From Ovoidimarina sp963698645 (GTDB lineage Bacteria; Pseudomonadota; Alphaproteobacteria; Rhodobacterales; Rhodobacteraceae): a stretch of 64,000 nucleotides of DNA. Each line of letters opens with the position of its first letter. The stretch's first letter is position 1. This document shows positions 1 through 9,346 of the stretch, one piece after another. The DNA is taken from the NCBI GenBank assembly GCA_963698645.1, contig CAVORP010000009.1, positions 558,001 to 622,000 on the forward strand. The letters run 5' to 3'. Below the pieces are notes generated by a model that worked only from the letters and a program-made list of their open reading frames with translations, did not search any database and had not been told where the DNA came from. Position numbers and translations under genes: made by a program.

Positions 1-1228
1 TTACCCGAGGTCGACCCGATCCTCCAAAGATCCGAGGCATTCGCACTGGAAGCGGAAGGCCATCTTCGGACCGGGGACCGGACCAGCGCCATTGTCGCCG
101 CCCTGAAAGGCTTGCCCGATGATCCCGACGACGCCGATTTCGCACGCTTCGAGGCGGCGCACCTGATGCTCTATCGGTCGGTCGCAGCACGGGTGTTGCG
201 GGTTCCGGCGAATGAGCCCGTACAGGCCATGGTCGATCCGACCGGCACGCGTCTTGTTCATGGTGGCGCAGGCGCCGGCGCTCTACGACATGCCGGGCGG
301 CGCACAGATCGCGCCACTGCTTCGCGCAGACGGGACCGTCTTTGCCTCCGCCACCTACCCGCATTTTGACCCGACCGGCGCTCTGGTGGCGGTGGCCGAG
401 GACAGGCGACCGGTTCTGCACATGTATGATGCACGGACGGGCAGCGCCGTGGTCAGCCTCGAATTCCCGATAAGCGACCTGTCGGACTATAACGGATATT
501 CCACGATCCTTGTTCCGTCCGGGTTTTCTCATGATGGCGGGGCCTTCGCGCTCAGTACCCGGCATCACATCTTCATCGTCGATACAATCGATTGGAGCGT
601 CCGGCAGCTGGATCCGCCGTCTCGCTTTGTTGGGTTCGTGTCGTGGCTTCCCGGACAACAGCTTTTGTTGGTCGATCCGGTCTATACCCAAGGCGAAGGA
701 CCAGTGGCGGATCTGTTCATCCATGACGGTGCGACGGCGACGCCAATACGCACGATCATGTCCGATGCCGGCGCATTGCGCAGCGCACCACATTCTGTCT
801 GGCTCAACCGGCAGGGCAGCGCGCTGATGGCCGAAGAAGGGGACAGCCTCGACTGGCGTATCGTCGTCTATGATGGCGCGGGCCAGGTGCGGGCCACTGC
901 GATCGGGTATGACGGCTCCGTGCAATTCGTGCGCGACGGCACGGCGATCGCCTATCGCGATGCGCGCGGCACGCTGACCGAAAGCCTTCAGGTAATTTCA
1001 TTGACCGGCGAAACACTGACAGCGGAGTATCAGGACCACGTGGTTTTGGACCAGGCTGTGTTCAACGATCGGGGTGATCCGGCGACATGGGGTGTCATGC
1101 CCGCGTCCGCGCCCCGGTATCGCGGCACCGATGTGCCGACGGGCCGCCCGCTCTGGGAACTGGCCATGGATGCCGCAGGAAAAGCCCGCTGGCCCGAGAT
1201 CACCGCAGAGCGCATCAGTGCCCCATGA
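1..1228 (+). pseudogene. 3' part of a WD40/STAND-like beta-propeller protein, one frameshift
   Basis: The frame is open from base 1, so the gene starts outside the window. Bases 1-255 encode a helical stretch (ALEAEGHLRTGDRTSAIV, then LMLYRSVAARVLRV) like the linker before the propeller in WD40 proteins of the STAND or TIR-ATPase type. Blade-like repeats follow (VDPTGTRLV, FDPTGALVAVAEDRRP, FSHDGGAFALSTRHHIFIV). The reading moves from frame 1 to frame 2 near base 255. Removing one T in CTTGTTC gives a continuous LVMVAQAPALYD, so a +1 insertion is likely. No catalytic domain is in view. The family call rests on repeat pattern only. If the missing 5' part carries a TIR, NACHT or protease domain it could be a defence or signalling STAND protein; that part is inference. 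Confidence 0.5.
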
Positions 1229-1237
1229 ACGGAGTGT

Positions 1238-1435
1238 TTGCCGGATGATCTTTCAGGTGCCAATCGTATGGCTTTCCGCAACACCCTGCTCAAAGCCGAT
1301 CGGGACGAATGGTCCTGCGCGCTTGCTGGCCTTCTTGATGGAGGGGTCATCTTTGAAAAGACCGGGCTGCGAGAGGACGATGCGCCGATGGCAATATACC
1401 TGATGGACTTGAAATTGCCGTTCCAACCATTTTGA
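1238..1435 (+). CDS. possible small hypothetical protein
   Basis: A 65-codon frame begins with TTG ten bases after the WD40-like gene and ends 13 bases before the next ATG. The product has no motif I recognise (it includes GLLDGGVIFEKTGLREDDAP). Its position between two same-strand genes makes translation possible, but the start codon is weak and there is no clear ribosome binding site. It could equally be spacer. Confidence 0.25.
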   Translation: MPDDLSGANRMAFRNTLLKADRDEWSCALAGLLDGGVIFEKTGLREDDAPMAIYLMDLKLPFQPF

Positions 1436-1448
1436 TGAGGCTACCTTG

Positions 1449-1850
1449 ATGAAACCTATTGCTCTGCTGTTCCTTTTGACGCTGCCGACCAACGCATTTG
1501 CCGACGGATACGGCTTCATGACACCGTCGGGAAACATCTTCTGCAACGGCGCGGTGGAAAGCAGCGAAATCTCTTGCACCATTGTTGATCGCATGGGCCC
1601 ACCAGCACAGCCAAGACCGGCTTCATGCGCGGCCACATGGGGACATACATTTAGACTGAGCGCGATGGGCCAGGCGGCGCTATTGTGCACGAATGCTCCA
1701 CGTCGCGTGAACTACACCGATGTCGCCCCCTATGGTGCGACAGGTCAGTTTGGCGACATCACTTGCCAATCAGAGAATACAGGGCTGACTTGCCGAAATC
1801 GAGAAGGCCGCGGCTTCTTCCTTTCGCGAAGCAGGCAGGAACTATTCTAG
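1449..1850 (+). CDS. secreted DUF6636-like protein
   Basis: The 133-residue product starts at ATG 1449; a TTG one codon upstream is less likely. Residues 1-19 form a signal peptide (KPIALLFLLTLPTNAFA, cleavage after AFA). The mature part opens with GFMTPSGNIFC, the sequence pattern of DUF6636-type secreted proteins, and holds six further cysteines (ISCTI, PASCAA, LLCTN, ITCQS, LTCRN), which fits a disulfide-bonded periplasmic domain. Function is unknown in the family. It lies in the accessory block left of tRNA-Arg. Confidence 0.6.
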   Translation: MKPIALLFLLTLPTNAFADGYGFMTPSGNIFCNGAVESSEISCTIVDRMGPPAQPRPASCAATWGHTFRLSAMGQAALLCTNAPRRVNYTDVAPYGATGQFGDITCQSENTGLTCRNREGRGFFLSRSRQELF

Positions 1851-2137
1851 TCAACTGTGGCGCCGGTTCTGTTGCCGGGGGCTTGGTGCATGGCAACTGA
1901 TATCAAGACTGCACGATTGCCGTTCAATCGGTTTGTCTGAAATGGTGCCCTTAGGCCATGAAGCCACATTACCCGACGGGAAATGATCGTCCGGACGAAA
2001 GCCGAACTCTCCCGATTGGTTTCGCCACGCCGTCATGGCAAGCCGAGCGCCGACCGAGCGGATCGCCTTGCGGATTTCGAGGTCCGCAAGGGCGGCCGCC
2101 CAAAGATCCGGCCGGCCGCAAATCTCGGTTCCTGCAT

Positions 2138-4007
2138 TCAGCGAGAGGTCGTCTGTATCCCCAGAAGCGGCGTGATCCGGCGCACGGCGACGCGCCGGTT
2201 GGCACGCAAATCGCCTTCTCTCGCGACCCGAAGGTAAGATTCGCCATAGCCCTGAACCACAAGGTTCTCCGGCGGAATATCGAAATACTCCGATAGCGCG
2301 AGCGCCAGCGATTCCGCCCGCCGGTCCGACAGGGTCAGGTTGGAGACGGCGCTCCCGACGGTATCGGTATGGCCTTCGATCAGGAATACCTCATCGGGGC
2401 GATCGCTGATCACCTTGCGCATCGCGTTGCCCAGACGAGCGAGCTTCTCCGCCTCGCTGGGGCGAATTGCGGCAGAGCCCGAGTCGAAGGTGATCGCCTC
2501 CAGGTCGATCTGCGGCACCAGTTCGCGTACCGCCCGGATGTTCCGGATCTGGCTGAGCGAGAATCTGCCTGCCGACATCGTAGCCAAGTGCCCGGTTCAA
2601 CGCGGCTTCGAGCGCTGCATCCTCATCTGCATAATCGACCCGGTCAGAGCGGATGCGCGGCAGGGTCGAAACGTCCACCTTTTCGACCTCTGCAGTATCG
2701 TCGAACAGAAGGTATTCGCTGCCATCTGACAGAATGCGAGAGCGGCGCAGGACGCGGCCCTGCGCGTCGCGGATGGTGCGTACGGTCTCACCGTTCGGCT
2801 TGGTCACGTTCGTGATGGTCGAGCCATCATTGAAGGTCCGGGTTTGCACCGTATCGCCAGGACGGCGGACAAGCGCGTCATCATCCTTGAGGACGTAGAT
2901 CGATCCGTCATCGCGTTGTGCAACGACCCGGTCGCCGGTATTGTCGACCACCCGCGAGCCGTTGTTCAAAAGCGCCCCGATCACCGCAATGCCGCCGGCG
3001 GCCAACAGCATCTTTTCGAGATTGCTCAGTCCCCCATCGTCGTTCATCGCCGCCGTATTCTGGTCTTTCGTCGTCCGGTCGCTGGCTTGCGCCCTGGTCT
3101 CGAACTCCTCGTCGCTGGACCGCACATCGGCTGCGGTCACGGTCGTCGTCGTGACTTCGGGCTGCTCATCGATTGTCGCCTCACCTTCGACGGCGGCGAC
3201 CGCGGCGGCAGATGGCGCTTCCTCGGCAACAGCCTCGGCAGTCGCGGCCTCGGCAGCGGCGGCTTCCTCGGTCAGGCCGGTATCTTCGGAAATGATGGTT
3301 TCAGGCTCTTCAATTACAATGGGTTCGTCCGTGGCGACCTCTTCGGTTGCCTCGGTGGTCACTGCATCGGCCGGTGCCGCTTCGACCGTGGTAGCTGCTT
3401 CGCCGGTTGCCTTTTCTGCTTCGTCTGCCGCTTTCGCTTCTTCCTCGGCCGCTGCCTGCGCAGCCTCCAGTTCGGCCTCGGCAGCGGCTTCTGCCGCTTT
3501 CGCGTCCTCCTCGGCCGCTGCCTGCGCAGCCTCCAGTTCGGCCTTGGCAGCGGCTTCTGCCGCTTTCGCGTCTTCCTCGGCTGCTGCCTGTGCAGCCTCC
3601 AGTTCGGCCTTGGCAGCGGCTTCTGCCGCCTTGGCGTCATCCTCGGCGGCTTGTTGGGCAGCTTCCAGTTCGGCCTTTGCTGCTTCCTCTGCAGCTGCCT
3701 CGGACTCGTTGATTTCGTCAGCAGACGGGACTTCGGCCTCGGTTGCGACCTCTGTTTCGGCTTCGGCATTCGGGTCGGCGGCATCCTGATCATTACTGGA
3801 AGCCTCGGCACCGGTGCCGGACTCGGTTGCCGTGTCGGCCTCGCGTGCGGCCTCCTCGGTCAGCACGGTACCGTCTTCCAGAAGACAGGGCGCTTCGATA
3901 CCCGGCCCGCACGGGCTAAGGGTCCCTTGCGCCAGGATGGGCGTCGGCACAGTCAGGGACACGACCAGCGCAAGACCCGTAGTCGTTCGAAGGATTTTCT
4001 TGGTCAT
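2138..4007 (-). CDS. OmpA-family envelope protein with Ala/Glu repeat region, one frameshift
   Basis: The repaired product is about 622 residues. Domains in order: signal peptide (1-27, ending ILAQG); an acidic Ala/Glu-rich region (about 50-270) with four 22-residue helical repeats; a hydrophobic segment near 330 (MLLAAGGIAVIGALL); a beta-rich stretch (RVVAQRDDGSIYVLKDDD); and a C-terminal OmpA peptidoglycan-binding domain (TFDSGSAAIRP, EGHTDTVGSAVSN, GYGESYL, NRRVAVRR). The frame changes near 2563-2572, where one extra base sits in the GTCGGCAGGCAGATT context; removal joins GYDVG to RFSLSQIRNIR. Expected location is the periplasm or outer membrane, linking envelope and peptidoglycan. Comparable repeat-OmpA proteins are common in Rhodobacterales. 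Confidence 0.75.
3431..3694 (-). repeat. four tandem 66-bp units inside the OmpA-like gene
   Basis: The plus-strand landmark CAGCCTCCAGTTCGGCC recurs at exact 66-base steps (3461, 3527, 3593, 3659; the last copy has one change). Each unit encodes 22 residues of the type KAELEAAQAAAEEDAKAAEA. The spacing of 2 x 11 residues suits a long alpha-helix or hendecad coiled coil. The two central units are nearly identical, so copy number may vary between strains. Confidence 0.9.
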
Positions 4008-4035
4008 GTTTCTTTCCTGTGTTGCTTAACGTCTT

Positions 4036-4147
4036 TCATGGCTGGCGGCGATGGAACGCCAGAACGGCAATCGCAATGACCAACAGGGCCAGGACAAGAC
4101 TACCAATCCCTCCGAAACCACCCGTTCCGGAGTTTTTCGTTCCCCAT
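4036..4147 (-). CDS. possible 36-residue single-membrane-helix protein, one apparent +1
   Basis: Too short to be found by length. Reading the minus strand back from a TGA at 4036-4038 gives GFGGIGSLVLALLVIAIAVL followed by AFHRRQP, a Gly-rich lead, one transmembrane helix and a basic tail. An ATG at 4145-4147 (MGNE) lies one base out of frame; removing one A of the A5 run joins the two. It sits just upstream of the OmpA-like gene on the same strand. No family recognised. Confidence 0.3.
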
Positions 4148-4738
4148 GCTCGATTTAGGGCCGGAACCCATCAAGCCTAGGGCATCACGACCTGCCAGCC
4201 CCTGACCTTGTCCGGTCGTCCGTGCCGTCACAGCCGTCGTGAGAGCCAATCTCGCGATCGAGGAAATCGCAGGCGACCGCGCATCGGCGCTGGGAACCAG
4301 CGACGTGATCACTCTCCAACATACATCATTCCGCAACCGGCCTGCACCAAGATTATCCGGTTCAGTCGGGCGCGGGAACGCGGATTCGAAGGGACGAATA
4401 GCCCCGCATGTTTTTAGCTCACTCGGACCGGGGGGACGGTCACCGGTATCCGGTGAACTTTTGGAGATATTACACCGCCGCCGCCGGCCTGCACTGATCC
4501 AGGTTGGTCTGTGCTCGTGAATCCCGAAACCAATTCTCCGGACAAGGGGCGTCGGCATGCTTTCGCCGGGGCCGGAATTGCGATCACGCCACCCAATCGA
4601 GGGCCTTTGAACTGCGGGAGTGTCGCCTGAATGCCCCATGACTAACCCAGGTCAGTGCGAAGAAGGAAAGTTTCAGGTTTGCTTGCAGTTGCCCCCGATC
4701 ATCGGGCGGCCATAGCTTCTGCAAGAAAGGCAAACGTC
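4148..4738. other. 591-base stretch without a supported gene
   Basis: Open frames here on both strands look like random high-GC frames: basic, Arg/Pro-rich, with no conserved pattern. It probably holds the promoters of the CsbD gene (plus) and of the OmpA-like block (minus). I see no tRNA, clear hairpin or repeat. Confidence 0.4.
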
Positions 4739-4912
4739 ATGGACAAGGATCGGGTGATAGGTTCTGCAAAAGTCATCAAGGGCAAGGCCAAGGTGGCAGT
4801 CGGAAAAGCAATCGGCGACGCGAAGCTTGAGGCCGAGGGCCAGGCCGAAAAGGCCAAGGGCAAGATTCAGAATGCCGCCGGCGGCATCAAGGACGCGATA
4901 CGGGACGACTGA
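4739..4912 (+). CDS. CsbD-family stress protein
   Basis: The product is 57 residues, starting at ATG 4739 (MDKDRVIGSAKVIKGKAKV) and rich in Lys, Ala and Gly. It matches the CsbD pattern of small helical general-stress proteins (G-AKVIKGKAKVAVGKAIGD, then EGQAEKAKGKIQNA). CsbD proteins are induced under the general stress response in many bacteria; their biochemical role is unknown. The next two genes on this strand are also tiny stress/membrane-type proteins. A longer upstream frame exists but does not match the family. Confidence 0.8.
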   Translation: MDKDRVIGSAKVIKGKAKVAVGKAIGDAKLEAEGQAEKAKGKIQNAAGGIKDAIRDD

Positions 4913-5031
4913 GGTCACGCCGCAAGGCGTTTGACCCGAGACCAATCCAGGCGGATCCTGCAATCTCACCACCCCGCCTGCCGCAGCCCAACCATGCCCG
5001 TCAACTCCGGGAACCGGCGAGGAACGTATTC

Positions 5032-5172
5032 ATGAGTCGAAACTTTCTTTTCATGCTGATCGGGGCGCTTGGCGTCGTCGCCGTCGGAGCGATCTACTTT
5101 TCCTATCAGGAGCGCCAGAGCGGTATCGACATCAAGATCGACGAGGACGGCGTTACCATAGAAGGGAATTGA
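5032..5172 (+). CDS. small single-pass membrane protein
   Basis: A 46-residue frame from ATG 5032 to TGA 5172, preceded by GAGGAAC. It has an N-terminal membrane helix (NFLFMLIGALGVVAVGAIYF) followed by an acidic tail (IDIKIDEDGVTIEGN). No family recognised, but similar helix-plus-acidic-tail proteins sit beside CsbD and DUF3309 genes in this group. Likely anchored in the inner membrane with the acidic tail in the periplasm or cytoplasm. Confidence 0.55.
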   Translation: MSRNFLFMLIGALGVVAVGAIYFSYQERQSGIDIKIDEDGVTIEGN

Positions 5173-5252
5173 ACGAGCCGGGTACGCCCCGCACGTCCCT
5201 GAACCAGAGCCATTCGAAGATTCGATGAAACCCCAACAGAAAAGGACACCTG

Positions 5253-5417
5253 ATGTCACTTGGTACAATTCTGATTATCGTTCTTGTCATCTTCCTTCTG
5301 GGCGGCTTCAGCGGGCGCTTCGGGGGTTATGGCTATGGCTTCGGACATACCGGGGTCGGTGTGCTCGGCACCGTCCTGATTGTCGTGCTCATCCTGATGC
5401 TGCTTGGCCGGATCTGA
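5253..5417 (+). CDS. DUF3309-family small membrane protein
   Basis: A 54-residue frame from ATG 5253 to TGA 5417. It has two hydrophobic helices (LGTILIIVLVIFLLGGF and GTVLIVVLILMLLGRI) around a Gly/Tyr-rich loop (GGYGYGFGHTG), the DUF3309 layout. Role unknown; the family is frequent next to stress genes in alphaproteobacteria. It is 80 bases after the preceding small gene and may share its transcript. Confidence 0.75.
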   Translation: MSLGTILIIVLVIFLLGGFSGRFGGYGYGFGHTGVGVLGTVLIVVLILMLLGRI

Positions 5418-5441
5418 TCGCGACACCGATGCGTTGCGGCA

Positions 5442-6174
5442 TCATGCAAGAAACGGTCCCGACTGATCCAGATACGTCGGATCGAACTGGGCGAAATCGC
5501 GTCAGCCGATCATAGTCGTCGAACGCAACGAACCCGTCCCGAAACGTCACCATTCCTGCTTCGCGCAAGCTGACGCAGGACACGGTTGACATGGACGGCG
5601 CTCAGACCCAGGGCGTCGGCCAGAAGGTATTGCGACAATGGACAGGCATAGCCTGCCTTGCTTCCCGAGACCGACCAGGGCGAGCCCTCGCGCCCAGTTC
5701 CAGCAGGAAATGCGCCATGCGCTCGGCCGCATCGCGACGTCCGATGTTCACCAGATGCTCGACCACCATCGCCTCGTCGCGGGACGCAGCCCAAAGAACC
5801 GCCGTGGCCAGCCGCGGCGTCTGCGCAAACGCGTGTCAGAAGGTCAGACGACATGCACTTCCGTCACTTCGATGTCGGTGACAGGCTCTATGCTGTGATC
5901 CGAGATGTGCAACAGAACGCTGCGCAGTCCCAGGAAATCGCCGGGGATCTGGAAATCGACAATCTGTCGCTGCACCGTCGGACAGAAGCTTGTAGGAACA
6001 GGCCCAGCCGGACACAAGGATGTAAGCCGCCTGGTCCGATTGCCCCTGATGCACCAAATCGCGCCCGGCAACAAAGGTGCGACGTCGCTTATGCAGGCCG
6101 TCAAGTACGGATAGTTCAGCTTCTGACAAGGCTACAAAGGCGCCCAGCTTGCGCGCTAATGGCCTGTTTTCCAT
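5442..6174 (-). CDS. Crp/Fnr-family regulator, seven single-base insertions
   Basis: Start ATG 6174 (MENRPLARKLGAFVALSE). The cyclic-nucleotide-like sensor domain reads YILVSGWACSYKLLSDG then RQIVDFQIPGDFLGLRSV. The C-terminal winged helix reads SQYLLADALGLSAVHVNRVL, and the end FAQFDPTYLDQSGPFLA is typical of Rhodobacterales Crp/Fnr proteins. No N-terminal cysteine cluster is seen, so it is not an oxygen-sensing Fnr. The frame breaks near 5974, 5850, 5829, 5693, 5663, 5568 and 5495, each time by one extra base. Removing all seven gives exactly 242 codons including the TGA at 5442. No nonsense substitution is present, so I treat it as an intact gene in poor consensus, with decay as the alternative. 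Confidence 0.75.
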
Positions 6175-6334
6175 GTTCCATCCATTTCCAGCCAACAAAA
6201 TTGACCAATTATCGGGGAAAACTCACGGGCGACTGATGTCGATCAGCCCGAAGTCACGGCCCTTCTGAGACCTTAAGATGAGCGCTGAACAGGCCCGCTA
6301 CTCAAGAACAGTAATCCCGAGAGGCAAATACCCA

Positions 6335-6571
6335 ATGGCTGAGCATAGCACATACTCTGGCATGGCCGCGCTTTCAATCTGCGAGGCCCTTCTGCTTGCC
6401 CTGAACGACGCGCATGTCCTTCCAGAAAGCGAGATCATGGGCGTTCTCAAGGACGCTGCAGCGACACATGAAAACGCAGGTGGTTCGGAGACAGACGCGG
6501 AACTGCATATCGCCGCGGCGTCGTTGATCCGGCGGATCATCGCTGGCGGAAACTCGGTCCGCCGCCCCTGA
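6335..6571 (+). CDS. conserved hypothetical protein
   Basis: A 78-residue protein from ATG 6335 (MAEHSTYSGMAALSICEALL), helical and slightly acidic, with LLLALNDAHVLPESEIMGVLKD (first 20 residues of this segment are the conserved part). Similar short proteins of unknown function are common in rhizobia and Rhodobacterales. A longer upstream start would add a non-conserved tail. It faces away from the Crp/Fnr gene, 160 bases away, so the intervening DNA may hold divergent promoters. Confidence 0.55.
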   Translation: MAEHSTYSGMAALSICEALLLALNDAHVLPESEIMGVLKDAAATHENAGGSETDAELHIAAASLIRRIIAGGNSVRRP

Positions 6572-7206
6572 AATGGCCGCATGTCGCGCTCGCGAGAGGC
6601 CATCAGGACGTCCAGGGTCTTATCTGAGCGCGTCTTCTGTGGAAGCCCATGTAGGTTCAGGCTTGGGTATTGGCGATGATGCATCGGATACGCCGGGCGA
6701 GAGGCTGCGTTCCGGTCGGCTGGCCCAACAATATGCGGACTATCGCGCGATCGGGCGCGCGGGCGCCCCATGGCACGGTCAAACCCGCCGTGAAATCGTC
6801 GGGCCGCAAGACGTAGCCACCTACACGATATCGGGATTTGGTTGCGGATTTTGCGCCATCACATCCCTTTGAACCAACCATTCAAATGAGTTCTCGAAGA
6901 TCGCGCTGGACAGCAGGTCACAACAAAACGGACCCGCTCGGAAGCATACCGTTTCTGCGATTTCGTCAGCAAAACATAGCCGTCAACCAAAGCGCGCGTC
7001 GTCAGTTGACCATCACACTCGCGCGCATGCCCGGCTGGAAAGAGAGAAGATCAGAACGGCAAGCGAAGATGTTAGGGCTCTCATATCGTTTTCCCTTCAA
7101 AGGTTGGCCTGCTGAATTTGAGTTGCCGCAAGGAGCGTTTCACGGAACTGAAGGACCGCCCGCCGTGAACGATGGGCGGCCCAAGGATCGTATCGGACGC
7201 CGGGCG
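6572..7206. other. 635-base stretch without a supported gene
   Basis: I see no conserved protein pattern in any frame. A weak inverted repeat (CCGCCC and GGGCGG, about 7157-7180) lies just past the 3' end of the next minus-strand gene and could be its terminator, but a T-run is lacking. Indel errors in this area could hide a small gene. Confidence 0.35.
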
Positions 7207-7395
7207 TTATGCGAGTGCGTGCTTCGCCGCGTCGAGTTCCTTGTTCGCCTCGGCATCGTTCTTGGCCGTGTGTGCCTTCTCGGCGGCCTGATAATGCTTC
7301 AGTGCCGCGTCCTTCTTGGGGCCGGACGGCGCTTTATCCCAGGCTGCCTTGACAGAGGTCATCTTCTCTTTGGTCTTGTTCATTTCGGGTGTCAT
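7207..7395 (-). CDS. small helical hypothetical protein
   Basis: A 62-residue protein from ATG 7395 with AAAGGAC upstream. It is highly charged and helical (KKDAALKHYQAAEKAHTAKN), without cysteine or membrane segment. The pattern recurs in small Rhodobacteraceae proteins of unknown function found with stress genes. Confidence 0.6.
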   Translation of the reverse strand: MTPEMNKTKEKMTSVKAAWDKAPSGPKKDAALKHYQAAEKAHTAKNDAEANKELDAAKHALA

Positions 7396-7627
7396 TTGAT
7401 TGTCCTTTCATGGACGTCCCGAGAAAAAGAAGCGCGAAAACAGGGCAGCCCTTTTGAGGATCTGCACATCCACCCGCGCTTCTCTGATACTCGGAAAACC
7501 GTAACCGCCAGACATCTGGCGACCACGGATCATCTAGACCACTTCCCGATCCTCTCGCACTGACGCAAGTTAGCATCGGATAATCTGGCCACTTTCCTTG
7601 GGTTGTTCGCGGACCTGCCGACGGCGC

Positions 7628-8063
7628 TTAGCCGGGATTGGCAAGGGCGTAGATCCGAGCGAGCACCAGAACGACGACGATGACCCCGAATACCAGTTCG
7701 ATGGAAAGCATTGATCCTTTCGACGGCAGTGGCCGTTTCGACTGGATTGGTACAGACCGCTTCGGGGCGCGCCGCGACAGGCGCTCTGGCAGCAACATGA
7801 TCAGTCTTGCGGCCACCGCAGCGTGTTCCCGGCCAAGGGTCGGCGACATCCTTGAACCCCGAAAGAAGCCCACTCAACCGGGTGCGCGAACCCTCTTTCC
7901 CGAGAACCGCCAGATCGGCCGCTTCTTTCCAGGGATCGAGTCCAAGCCTTGCAAACACGGAGACGACGGTCACATCAGACCCGTTCCGGTCCTCACCGAC
8001 AAAGGCGTACAGGAACCGATCGAAATCGGTTCCATCGGGGTGAAGTTCTTCGACCTTGGACAC
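7628..8063 (-). CDS. hypothetical protein with C-terminal membrane helix, one frameshift
   Basis: Start GTG 8063 after GAGGAAAC (VSKVEELHPDGTDFDRFLYA). The first half reads FVGEDRNGSDVTVVSVFARL and PWKEAADLAVLGKE; near 7843 one extra base shifts the frame, after which it continues REHAAVAARLIMLLPERLSR and ends in a membrane helix (IELVFGVIVVVLVLARIYAL). Repaired length is 144 residues. It looks like a cytoplasmic domain tethered by a C-terminal anchor. No family recognised. Confidence 0.5.
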
Positions 8064-8321
8064 CTGTGTTTCCTCGTTTGTTTCAGTGCCCGACGATCCG
8101 GCGCCTTCGTCTCTTTCGACGCGGCGCACCTTGGCCGGGCATGGAGGTTGCCAACCACCTCGTACCAGAAAGGAAATCGTCCGGCGCTAACACGGATCAG
8201 CATGATCTCGCGTCTCCCGCTCTATGGTCACACAACGCCACGGTACCGGAATGCGGCCTTTCCCAGAGCAACCGGCGATGGGTGGATCGACGGGAATCGC
8301 TGGATTGATCGGAGGACAGGA

Positions 8322-8629
8322 ATGAACACGCGGCCCTCGACGACTATGGTGAGGTTTTCCAACCCGTTCGTCCTTTCGGGCAGCACGGATCAGTTACCTG
8401 CAGGCCAGTATGAAGTCGTCACCGGGGAAGAGCGTCTCCAGGGGTTGAGCTTTCAGGCCTACCGGCGGACGGCGACCTTTCTGACGGTGACACAACCGCG
8501 CGGGGCGGACCCGAGATGCGCCCGATCTCCGAGCAGGAGCTTTCGATGGCACGTGGCAACGACGGAACCATCACTGAAAACGAAAATGATAGCGAGGCGG
8601 CGCTTTCTCCGCCGGAGGATTTGAAATGA
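8322..8629 (+). CDS. hypothetical protein, one frameshift
   Basis: Start ATG 8322 after GGAGGAC. The N-terminal half reads RFSNPFVLSGSTDQLPAG then YEVVTGEERLQGLSFQAYRR, the C-terminal part EMRPISEQELSMARGND and ends SPPEDLK. The two halves join if one G is added to the G4 run at 8502-8505 (a -1 error). Repaired length is 102 residues. The stop overlaps the start of the next gene (ATGA at 8626-8629), so the two are translationally coupled. Confidence 0.55.
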
Positions 8630-8979
8630 ACACTCCCGAATGGCTGAAACCCGGAATTTACGGTGCCATCATCGGCGCCGTTTTCGTCGGCGTCGCTGGA
8701 TTCTCCTGGGGCGGATGGATGACCGGAAACGGGGCCACGAAAATGGCAAGCGCCCTTTCACATGATAACGTGATCGCAGCGCTGGTACCGATGTGTCTGG
8801 ACATGTCGCGTACCGATACGGACCGGGTCGCAAAGCTCGCCACAATCAAGGACGCGTCGACATACAAGCGTCGCGACGCCGTGATCGCAGCCGGTTGGGC
8901 CACTGTTCCCGGATCCGATGTTCCGAACCGCGACCTTGCCCAGGCCTGCATTGGCGCTCTCGAGCTGGATGCCTCCTAG
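8626..8979 (+). CDS. hypothetical membrane-anchored protein
   Basis: A 117-residue product from ATG 8626, overlapping the preceding gene by four bases. Residues 10-32 form a membrane anchor (GIYGAIIGAVFVGVAGFSWG). The rest is probably periplasmic: MCLDMSRTDTDRVAKLA and a second cysteine in DLAQACIGALELD. Function unknown; the coupling suggests it acts with the gene before it. Confidence 0.55.
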   Translation: MNTPEWLKPGIYGAIIGAVFVGVAGFSWGGWMTGNGATKMASALSHDNVIAALVPMCLDMSRTDTDRVAKLATIKDASTYKRRDAVIAAGWATVPGSDVPNRDLAQACIGALELDAS

Positions 8980-9021
8980 ACCCGGCTTGACGCCAATAAC
9001 AATCATACAAGGAATCAATCG

Positions 9022-9183
9022 ATGAAATTGATTGCGCGACCCCCGACAGCCAAGGCGAAATCGGCCGATTTCGAACACCGGCTTCTGCAACATGAGCGAA
9101 AGCTCCAAGCTCTCATCGGCAACAAGACGTCATTCATCGATCACCTCCTGCACAAACTCGTTGTGCCTGTGCGCAAGACCTAG
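9022..9183 (+). CDS. small basic helical hypothetical protein
   Basis: A 53-residue frame, ATG 9022 to TAG 9183, with AAGGA nine bases upstream. The product is helical and basic (FEHRLLQHERKLQALIGNKT, HLLHKLVVPVRKT). It lies 42 bases after the preceding gene on the same strand. No family recognised. Confidence 0.4.
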   Translation: MKLIARPPTAKAKSADFEHRLLQHERKLQALIGNKTSFIDHLLHKLVVPVRKT

Positions 9184-9346
9184 CGAAGGCCAACAGTCGG
9201 CCGCGGCGGCGGCTTCTTTCAGCGGATCGCCCTACCGGTAGGCTGCTCGCTCCGTCGTTGTGCCAGGAACGGGCAGACGCCTCGTCCTTTGGCTGCAATG
9301 CGCATGTGGATCGCCAAGCGCTCTCGTCTATCCCCACCCACCCCTC

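Noticed and set aside
1851..2137. Small frames between the DUF6636-like and OmpA-like genes
   Set aside because: Arg/Pro-rich frames without motif, mostly antisense to the OmpA gene end; treated as intergenic.
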